The notes below the pieces were generated by a model. It had not been told where the DNA came from and did not search any database. It was given only the letters and a program-made list of their open reading frames with translations. This document shows, in pieces, positions 58,101 to 64,000 of a stretch of DNA of 64,000 nt (within the stretch, counting starts at the first letter, position 1; each line of letters opens with the position of its first letter). Where the stretch lies: NCBI GenBank assembly GCA_950022655.1, contig OX465583.1:12609298-12673297 (forward strand), read 5' to 3'. Both the position numbers and the translations under genes were made by a program. The DNA is from Alentia gelatinosa (Eukaryota > Annelida > Polychaeta > Phyllodocida > Polynoidae).

Positions 58101-61100
58101 TATTCTGATATAGCAATGCTATTCTAATGTCTGTGAAAGGGGTGAGGTAAATCCAGAGCCGCACTTGAATCTTAAAGTGAATGATACTCCTCTCATTTGG
58201 AATGCACTGTAATCGTCACTCAGCTTCGCCTCGATGATTTCAGCGCAACCAAACTTGTGGCGTATTGTCAAATTGTACGATTCTTGATGCAGTTATATAT
58301 ACATTTCGTAGCTATAAGCAGATTAACACATACCTGTACTTAATATGTTTTGAGCAATAGGACATTGAATCTACTGGTAACTTATACAGAATGGTCAAAT
58401 AAGTCTCATCTCATATCATTAGTGAAGGAAAAATTGCTTAAGTGTGTATGGATTCAAACTGCTCGCTTGCATATTAAAAACTTGTAATAATGTGTTCATA
58501 CATGGTATTCAATGTGTCGGTGGCTTTAGTAGAAACGGTAATCATAACCACGTTGTCTCGATGTCTGTGTTCTTCAATTTGATAGACTCTTCGCCGACCT
58601 TTAATCTTCTTTTTTTTTTCTTCTTTTTTTTTCCCGGCTTGTACAGAGGTGTTTATTGCCACGTCGTAATAATCTTTAATCTATTATTTGATTTTGTTTC
58701 TGCAGGTGTTTGATTACCCTCCAGAAGGTGTGAGGAAGTGCATCGTCTCCACAAACATTGCCGAGACATCGGTTACCATAGACGGGGTCCGCTTCGTTGT
58801 CGACTCCGGCAAAGTATGAAAGATAAACATATATACCATTTCTTTATTTGTTCGTACTAAGCAATGCTGAGTTATTTCTGAAAAATTACATGGGAATGAA
58901 TAGGATGTAATCATACCAGGAATATCATTCAAGACTTAAAAAATATTTAAAAAATATATATATTTAAGGAACCCTATTTTAAGAAATTAAAAGAATGTCA
59001 GCCCAATACTTCGGAAACTAATCGGTTGCAATTTCATAGTTTTCTTTAATTTTCCCTCAGTTTGTTCAAAGACATGTCCATATCACTACGATTTGTTATG
59101 CGTATGAATGTTTGTATAGGGCACAGAGTGGTTGTTAGTTCTGCCATCATCCGCCAGGAAATTGAAAGACAGCGCCACTGCAGTCGGGGGGCAACCATTG
59201 TTATGAGTTTTTATAATAATCCATTGATAGTCATGGGACAAGGCTAAGACCTCTCTCTATGGCAAGCCCAAAAAAAAATCTTAAATAAAAATCATTGATA
59301 ACTGGACCCCCCACTTGGGACCCGTTTTTTAGACAGGATAATCATGAATAGCGACCGTTTGAGGCCATAGTCTAAATATCATACAATTGGAAATAATTAT
59401 AGAATGCTTGGGGCCAATGGTCTTTGTATGTATCTTGAAAACCGTCTTGAATCTTTGATATAAACGCTAATCACGATTATCTTATCTAAAAAACGGGTCC
59501 CTGGTGTTTTGGTTTAGCGTCGGGGGGGGGGGGGCGTGATGGGAGGGAGATGCCTCCATAACACAATAGCTCTGTGCCCTATAGATACGCTGCCGTGTTT
59601 ATATCGTACTGAGATGGTATTTTCAGGTGAAGGAGATGAGTTTTGACACGGAGTATAAGATGCAGCGTCTACGTGAGTTTTGGATCAGCCGAGCCAGCTC
59701 TGAGCAGCGCAAAGGAAGAGCGGGTACGTGTTTACCGTCATCATGATTTTATGTTTAGATATTTCTTAAGAGATGCTTTAAAGAGTACTTAGTGTTAGTA
59801 GTAGTTACGGGTTACTGGTCATCAATACAAAGAGGTCGTTTTGTGTCAGCCTAAAGGGCGTGCTCCACCAGGCCGATTTTTCACCCGATCAATTGTTCCT
59901 GGGCCCTTAAGAGGAAGCTCACACATTGTAATGTATTTAATTCTGATAATAATAGTTTAATAAATGACCATTTTCAAAGATTTGAGAAATTCTAGAGCAT
60001 CCAATAATGATCAGTGAGTGTCTGGCTACGAAATCGGCGACCGTCGGTCCAGTGGAACACCCCCTTTAGGAGGCTGTTTGCATCACTTTAATAGGCTGAC
60101 CCATACTTATATCACGTACCATCATTCATTTTCAGAACTTAATAGAAACTGAACGAGAGTTAGTAGTGTTAGTGCTGATTGCACGACGGGCAGGTCACGT
60201 TACTGCGTGAGATGTTAGTCGAGTGCGGTGAGTAGCCGACCTGACCAGAGTGCGATAAACACTCACACTACTAACTCGAGTTCGGTTTAGTGTTTATCCT
60301 TCCCCATCTCCATGACTTTAGAATAATAATTAGCCATTTTAGTTGCTCCAAGTTGCTTGAGTGAGTGAAATTTGCAGCTGCTGCATTGCCAAGTAAGGCC
60401 ATAGGTTGTCAATATTTCATAGACCACATTAGTGTGACGGCTATGACAGCTATTGTTATTGTTAATCTAGATGAGTAAATGTCCAGTTTGCAAATACCTG
60501 TTAGATTTCAGTCCATCTGTTATCATTCGGACCATTCTAGTTGGCATCTAGAGTTCGCATTACATAGAAATAGCATTGTCAAAAATAATTCACTAAGAAA
60601 ATTTAATGTCTAAAAAAAAAATTAGAATGCAATCACACGCCGAAATGTAGTGTCGTAATAATAGTTACTATCTGTACAAATACAAACAAAGTTCAAATAA
60701 ATTGGTTGAAAAGAGAAAAAAAACTCTGAAAAAGAAATTACTGATGTTGTTGGTTTTGTGAATAAATTCCTTGAGATATTTAAAAAAATTTAAAACTCTG
60801 CTTGTTGTGACAGGGCGTACGGGTCCGGGAGTGTGCTACAGGCTGTACGACGAGAAGACGTACAACGACCTCCAGCCCTACTCCACGCCGGAGATCCACC
60901 GCGTGCCGCTCGACGCGCTCGTCCTCCAGATGGTCTCCATGGGCCTCAACGACGCGCGCCGGTAACTCACACCAACTCTTTTACTGCCTCACCAGTTTAT
61001 AGTCAGATACTTCTCATCTTTTTATCCCTACTCGATAACACCCAGCCACAGTCTGAACAAGATTTTTATCATCTATTTGTATGAATAAGAGTAAGAATAG

Positions 61101-64000
61101 GTAATTATATAGAACGTCCTGACCATGCTGTACAAGTCACAGAACGAGATGCTAATTTACAGTTTGTACGGACCGAGGCGTTTACGCCGAGTTCCGTACA
61201 AATGGTAAATTATCATGGAGTTCTGTGGCTTGTACAAGCATGGTTGGACGTTATATATTTACTATATACCCGAAATTTTTTAAAAATAAATTTTAATTTA
61301 GCTTAACAACTAATATCTTAATAAACGTGTATGGCAAGGTGGTCCGTATTTTAGTGTACGGACCAGTCCGTACAGTATCTTTACGTTATATGGCAAAACG
61401 GTGCGTATTTACAGTATATACAGCATGGGTATATAGTAATTATCCGAATACTTACCTTGGTAGAAGTGTGAAGGAGAATTAAGGTTCTTGCGAAGCCTAG
61501 GAACACTTTCGAGTGTCCTAGGGTAACAGGGACCCGCCTTCCAGCCCCAACATTTACAAAAGCCACCTTAGGAGAAATATCTATAAAATCATCAAATAAT
61601 AAATTTTTTTAAATAATCACGGGTAAATTTCTTCTATTGAATTCAAGAGTTACTTGAATAACACTAAAACTTTTATATAACAGGACTAGCATCTTTGACA
61701 CTAGAACACACATAGCACAGTGAAAATACATTTGAAAAAGTTAACCCCCCCCTCCACCCCTAACCTACGCTAGGCTTAGTATATGTGTAAAAAGGAGAAT
61801 GAGATTTTCATTCGTTCACGCAATACAGTTTATAGCACAAACCCGTTCGTTTTAAATTTTCTCCAGATCAATGGAACACTCCCAATATGCACAGATCCGC
61901 CCCATCCAACTTGGTAGATGTTCACTTTATATTATTGTTTCCACAGTTTTATTATATTGTTTTCACAGTTTTCCTATTTATATTTGGGATTTATTGATTT
62001 GTGTTTTCTTTTACAGATTTCCCTTTATAGAACCTCCTAATGCAGACTCCATTGAGAACGCCATTCAGTTCCTCATTGAACAGGTACGTAGGAAACCATC
62101 TGGCAATTCATCTTAGCCTGGTATAAATATCCATAGGCTTAACTTTAGGAACTTTTCAACAGGCTTGCGAGTACGGTAACTCATACTCAATGGGTGATAA
62201 ACAGATAAATATTTCCAGGCTAAGATGAAATCAGAAACATATTCGTGCTTGGTCTGAGTCCTCATTCCCCATCTCGTTTGGAGTGCTTCAGAATATTCAC
62301 ACGGCTATCGCCTCGTCCATATTACTGTGCACTCCAAACTCAATGGCGAACAGGGACTTTAAACACTCAGCAATTTCTTTCTTAGTTTCCAATATGCTTT
62401 CTATAAGGAGTATGATAACCCACAACAACTTCCAAGGAATTCATAATGGTTTTTCTTTTGGTTTTGTCTTTTTAAATTCTTAAATTCTCAAATGGTTTTC
62501 AGTTCTTTCATTTGATTAGGTAGTATAGTAAACAGCAATACTTCCAGTATAAACAAGCGTTTTCGGCAGTTAGTAGACGGTAATAAGTGGTGGTATAGAT
62601 GATGTACTTACTACAGATCGCCAGTATATCGTGGTAATGTTTTATGGGATAATTTACCATTTACAACGCAGAGTTTAGCAACTACTAGGGAGTTCAAAAA
62701 TGAGATTAAAAACATGTTTTCTGTGTATGACTGGAAATGATAATGACATTAAGATTTATTTGCGGATGTCATTAGAACGGAACTAATTTCATCACTTTCA
62801 TATTTATATCACATCCCTTATTCATACTTTGTAACCACGTGTCGGTTAAAATGTGTATATGAATGTTATGTGATTCCATGTATAATTTAAGCTCGGTGGA
62901 AGATCTCAGCTCGGTGAGAACCGGAGTCAAAAAAAAAAAAAAAAAAAGATTTTCCCAACACTTAACCAACCTCAAAAAGGGATGCTTAATGAAATGGAGA
63001 AGTTTTTACCTATTACGGTAACCAAACTAGCTCCACCACTAAGAATATTCTTACCTAAATAAGCAGCAATAATTTCATCATTATATTACTCTTTATTGTT
63101 TGATATTGGTATGTGATAGTTGTTATTAACTGTTCTTCCTTTCAATTCTTGCTGAAATGTTATCATGATATCTGATGGTACTTGGTTATTCTTGATGTCA
63201 ATAAATGCTGCTATCTAATAAAAAATATTCTTACCTGTCTGTTTGACTAAAGCCATCACATGTGTCTTCTGTATTGACTTGATATTTATTGCTATTTGGT
63301 GGTGATGGAATTGAACAAACTCTTGATGATGCAGAATGCGCTGACTAACGACGAGGTGATGACGGCCATCGGACAGATGCTGAGTCAGCTGCCCGTGGAC
63401 GTGGTCGTCGGCAAGATGCTCATCATGGGCTCTTTGTTCCTGGTAAGTGTGTTTTAAGTGCTGATTCCACCAACACACAAGATATAGCCAGGTTAGTCAC
63501 GATTTGCTTGTCTTGCTAAACCTTGGTTTTGAATCTGGACGATTCTCAATTCGTAGCCACTAAAATACATCATTCATTTTGGTTTTCTACGTGATCCCAC
63601 TCGGCTTTGCCTCGGGAGATTACTCCACAAAGCTCATGGCTAATTTTCATTTACTGTGGATGCCTATGCAGTTCCTCTTAGCATTGTTAAGTACAGTCAT
63701 TAGATTTTTGTAATCCAGTAATATGGATGTAAGGAAAACCTGTTCCAATACAGATGACATTCTAACACTTATTGTATTTAATAAAAAAAAAAAATAATAA
63801 TAAGTTGAAAAAAGGCACAACCAAAGATAGAGAAATAAAGTTGGATAACAGGGTAATGTTTATTGCTTGCTTAGATTTACAACGTTTCGGATATTTGATT
63901 ATCCTTCATCAGGTATGATTTTTAAGTTTGTGTTAAACGGTATTGTTGTTATTTTTGTAGATGACGGAGCCTGTTCTGTCTACAGCCTCAGCACTGAGCG
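48560..64000 (+). CDS. DHX34: ATP-dependent RNA helicase DHX34 (NMD DEAH-box helicase), 5' part, 17 exons
   Basis: Seventeen exons with matching phases encode the first 763 residues; human DHX34 has about 1140, so the C-terminal part lies beyond the right edge. Visible motifs: [10 protein letters not shown] (335-343), Ia TQPRR (360-364), II DEVH (429-432, split across an intron), III SAT (461-463), [14 protein letters not shown] (589-601), VI QRKGRAGR (637-644), then the start of the winged-helix/ratchet region ([19 protein letters not shown]). In human cells DHX34 joins the SMG1-UPF1 surveillance complex and promotes UPF1 phosphorylation in nonsense-mediated decay. DHX34 was chosen over DHX8/DHX38-type helicases because of [18 protein letters not shown] and [20 protein letters not shown]. 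Odd: about 140 extra N-terminal residues, rich in Lys/His and Arg-Ser. The reading starts at the ATG at 48560 (A at -3). Confidence 0.95.
49436..49518 (+). CDS. DHX34: DHX34 coding exon 2
   Basis: Residues 195-222: [28 protein letters not shown]. Matches the human region just after FFREEDY. Acceptor ACTTTCAG, donor GTAAGA, leaves in phase 1. Confidence 0.9.
49845..50133 (-). mobile_element. Foldback element, type A, inverted
   Basis: Outer end GTAGAGGAAACCTATGAAAG, tip ACAAGGTGACGCTGCGTG, inverse motif CCCAATGTTAAATCTATG, end GAGATGAGATAAA. In DHX34 intron 2, about 100 bp from exon 3. Confidence 0.78.
50239..50382 (+). CDS. DHX34: DHX34 coding exon 3
   Basis: Residues 223-270: [37 protein letters not shown]. 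Acceptor TTTTGCAG. Donor GTGATT after 50382 is weak but is the position that restores the frame in the next exon (phase 1). Confidence 0.85.
50858..50940 (+). CDS. DHX34: DHX34 coding exon 4
   Basis: Residues 271-298: [28 protein letters not shown]. Acceptor ACCACAG, donor GTAATT, leaves in phase 0. Confidence 0.9.
51649..51786 (+). CDS. DHX34: DHX34 coding exon 5 (Walker A)
   Basis: Residues 299-344: [36 protein letters not shown]. Carries the ATP-binding P-loop. Acceptor GTGTAG, donor GTCAGT, phase 0. Confidence 0.97.
51803..51957 (+). mobile_element. Foldback-family terminal module without a hairpin
   Basis: TTTATTTATCTCACCCCTG, motif GATGTCAAGCCTATGG, end CCAGGGGTGAGATAAAG. Begins 20 bp after the donor of DHX34 exon 5. 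Confidence 0.72.
51968..52253 (+). mobile_element. Foldback element, type A
   Basis: Lacks its own left end; ATAGACTTAACATTGG, inner end GGTGAGATAAA, hairpin with tip CACGCGGCTTCGCCTTGTG, outer end GGTTTCCTCTATA. Confidence 0.78.
52428..52735. mobile_element. Family C foldback element
   Basis: TTTATTATCCACCAATACAA, GATAATAAATACAATATAG near 52602, then hairpin TTTCAGATAAAAGCAGTTG with GGATCAACTCCTAGGAGC. Confidence 0.72.
52867..53001 (+). CDS. DHX34: DHX34 coding exon 6 (motif Ia)
   Basis: Residues 345-389: [40 protein letters not shown]. Acceptor CTTCTAG, donor GTAACT, phase 0. Confidence 0.97.
53251..53305 (+). CDS. DHX34: DHX34 coding exon 7
   Basis: Residues 390-407 plus one base: [19 protein letters not shown] 55-bp exon. 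Acceptor AATATAG, donor GTAAGT, leaves in phase 1. Confidence 0.93.
53640..53926 (-). mobile_element. Foldback element, type D, decayed
   Basis: GAGCAAGGCGATAGCCAAG (tip, displaced), then GAGTACGAGTTCC and AATGTTAAGCCTATG, and ACTAGGCTATGAC near the end. Its last bases lie about 15 bp before the acceptor of DHX34 exon 8. Confidence 0.6.
53941..54008 (+). CDS. DHX34: DHX34 coding exon 8 (first half of DEAH box)
   Basis: Residues 408-430: [20 protein letters not shown] then IDE. Acceptor TATCTTACAG, donor GTATGA, phase 0. A foldback-element remnant ends about 15 bp before the acceptor. Confidence 0.95.
54173..54285. mobile_element. CAGG-type DNA element fragment
   Basis: CAGGGATGCAAGGTTTTCGG then CCGACATTTCATATAC and TCGATTCATAGCCATTC; inverse of part of 42981-43203. 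The far end is lost. Confidence 0.7.
54286..55606. other. DHX34 intron 8, remainder
   Basis: No element, RNA gene or coding segment recognised in the rest of this intron. Confidence 0.55.
55607..55756 (+). CDS. DHX34: DHX34 coding exon 9 (second half of DEAH box, SAT motif)
   Basis: Residues 431-480: [38 protein letters not shown]. Together with exon 8 gives DEVH, the variant typical of DHX34. Acceptor GAACAG, donor GTAAGT, phase 0. Confidence 0.97.
56392..56517 (+). CDS. DHX34: DHX34 coding exon 10
   Basis: Residues 481-522: [35 protein letters not shown]. Acceptor TTTCTAG, donor GTAAGA, phase 0. Confidence 0.95.
56571..56720. mobile_element. Foldback hairpin, family C type
   Basis: GTGGTCGTATTATCCACG, TGACGCATAGTAATACTCGG near the tip, return GTGTCAACTACAAG and ATACGGCCACACTTTC. 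Confidence 0.62.
57014..57169 (+). CDS. DHX34: DHX34 coding exon 11 (RecA2)
   Basis: Residues 523-574: [22 protein letters not shown]-like [19 protein letters not shown]. Acceptor TCTGCAG, donor GTCAGC, phase 0. Confidence 0.95.
57232..57908. mobile_element. Foldback element split by a type J element
   Basis: ATTATCTCACCCCTGGTAC at the left; hairpin with tip CATTGAGGCGAAGCCGAGTG at about 57317-57336; TTTATCTCACCCC near 57391; the right end GTACCAGGGGTGAGATAAAG is at 57890-57908. A type J foldback occupies 57445-57745 between them. Confidence 0.75.
57445..57745. mobile_element. Foldback element, type J, nested
   Basis: TTATTATTATATACCTATG, TTTAGGTATATAATAATACG, then a hairpin (CTGACTGTCTTCGTAC / GTACGAAGACAGTAAG) with tip CTGCCTACGGCATCGGGATG. 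Confidence 0.75.
58128..58275 (+). mobile_element. Foldback hairpin with GGGGTGAGGTAAA end
   Basis: GGGGTGAGGTAAATCCAG, TTGGAATGCACTG, tip CACTCAGCTTCGCCTCG, partial return CAACCAAACTTG. Confidence 0.65.
58706..58813 (+). CDS. DHX34: DHX34 coding exon 12 (motif V)
   Basis: Residues 575-610: [36 protein letters not shown]. Acceptor TCTGCAG, donor GTATGA, phase 0. Confidence 0.97.
58814..59626. other. DHX34 intron 12
   Basis: No recognised element. It contains an 11-13 bp G-run at 59522-59534 and a short frame (59062-59247) with no similarity I can name. Confidence 0.55.
59627..59723 (+). CDS. DHX34: DHX34 coding exon 13 (motif VI)
   Basis: Residues 611-642 plus one base: [29 protein letters not shown]. 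Acceptor TTTTCAG, donor GTACGT, leaves in phase 1. Confidence 0.96.
60137..60310 (+). mobile_element. Foldback element, type B (hairpin and inner end)
   Basis: ATAGAAACTGAACGAGAG, tip TTACTGCGTGAGATGTTAG then TCGAGTGCGGTGAG, return CTCGAGTTCGGTTTAG, inner end TTTATCCTTCCCC. The far end is not recognisable. Confidence 0.75.
60814..60961 (+). CDS. DHX34: DHX34 coding exon 14
   Basis: Residues 643-691: [40 protein letters not shown]. Acceptor GTGACAG, donor GTAACT, leaves in phase 2. Strongly GC-rich third codon positions. Confidence 0.96.
61090..61440. mobile_element. Foldback element, type J
   Basis: Hairpin of about 140 bp (CATGCTGTACAAGTCACAG / CTGTGGCTTGTACAAGCATG) with tip CCGAGGCGTTTACGCCGAG; flanked by TTACTATATACCC near 61259 and GGGTATATAGTAATTA near 61427. 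Confidence 0.75.
62017..62083 (+). CDS. DHX34: DHX34 coding exon 15
   Basis: Residues 692-714: [20 protein letters not shown] then EQ. Acceptor TTTTACAG, donor GTACGT, leaves in phase 0. Confidence 0.95.
62106..62385 (+). mobile_element. Foldback element, type D
   Basis: CTTAGCCTGGTATAAAT, CCATAGGCTTAACTTTAGG, TTCCAGGCTAAGATGAAA, hairpin tip CACACGGCTATCGCCTCG. Begins about 25 bp after the donor of DHX34 exon 15. Confidence 0.76.
63335..63442 (+). CDS. DHX34: DHX34 coding exon 16
   Basis: Residues 715-750: [36 protein letters not shown]. Acceptor GATGCAG, donor GTAAGT, phase 0. Confidence 0.95.
63485..63660. mobile_element. Decayed foldback hairpin
   Basis: AGCCAGGTTAGTCACG at the left and the tip CCACTCGGCTTTGCCTCGG near 63598-63616; the arms pair poorly. 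Confidence 0.45.
63880..63913 (-). ncRNA. Hammerhead-ribozyme-like core
   Basis: Minus strand CCTGATGA, hairpin GGATA / TATCC, then GAAACGTTG. Same core as 12390-12424 with a different paired stem II. No GUC-type cleavage site was identified nearby. Lies 47 bp before DHX34 exon 17, antisense to it. Confidence 0.38.
63961..64000 (+). CDS. DHX34: DHX34 coding exon 17, cut by the window edge
   Basis: Acceptor TTTTGTAG, then [13 protein letters not shown], matching human LVEPVLTIAAALS. The exon continues outside the window. Confidence 0.9.
   Translation, partial: MTEPVLSTASALS

Noticed and set aside
1..64000. CRISPR arrays, operons, bacterial or phage genes
   Set aside because: Intron-bearing genes with GT-AG sites throughout; the regular repeats present are satellites, exon duplications or transposon ends.

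Overview
The window is eukaryotic nuclear DNA. It holds two intron-rich, vertebrate-like protein genes transcribed away from each other, in AT-rich sequence packed with short non-autonomous mobile elements. Splice sites are GT-AG, introns run from about 0.3 to 3.3 kb, and there are no operons. Protein similarity to human genes, intron density, tRNA-derived SINEs and many MITE-like elements suggest an invertebrate bilaterian, probably marine. The phylum cannot be fixed from the sequence; a mollusc or other lophotrochozoan is a guess based only on the look of the SINE tail.

Layout. 1-12.9 kb is intergenic and mostly repeats, including a 1.6-kb ACC/AACC-type satellite and a (TA)n locus. 12.9-45.2 kb (minus strand) is a complete DIS3L gene (cytoplasmic exosome 3'-5' exoribonuclease). 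I could trace 22 coding exons whose phases all agree, giving a 1045-residue protein. 45.2-48.5 kb is the shared 5' region of both genes. 48.56-64.0 kb (plus strand) is the first 17 coding exons of DHX34 (DEAH-box helicase of nonsense-mediated decay). The gene runs off the right edge, and 763 residues are visible.

The two genes act in the same process. DHX34 promotes UPF1 activation in NMD, and DIS3L is the nuclease of the cytoplasmic exosome that degrades mRNA 3' to 5'. They lie head to head with about 3.4 kb between start codons (putative first exons only about 0.4 kb apart), so a shared promoter is plausible.

The most unusual material is in the repeats. (1) At least 20 foldback elements of several sequence families share one plan: a module bounded by inverted TTTATC(Y)nACC-type ends, joined to a long near-perfect hairpin. 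In many copies the hairpin tip is a version of CGAGGCGAAGCCGAG, which contains the very stable DNA mini-hairpin GCGAAGC. (2) Elements starting CAGG and ending CCTG are flanked by exact 6-bp target duplications in six cases. (3) The start of DIS3L coding exon 20, with its splice acceptor, is tandemly repeated in the upstream intron (94-bp period), and one copy is split by a foldback element, giving a natural empty-site control. (4) Five minus-strand tRNA-Thr-like SINEs, a solo LTR, and two hammerhead-ribozyme-like cores with a covarying stem II.
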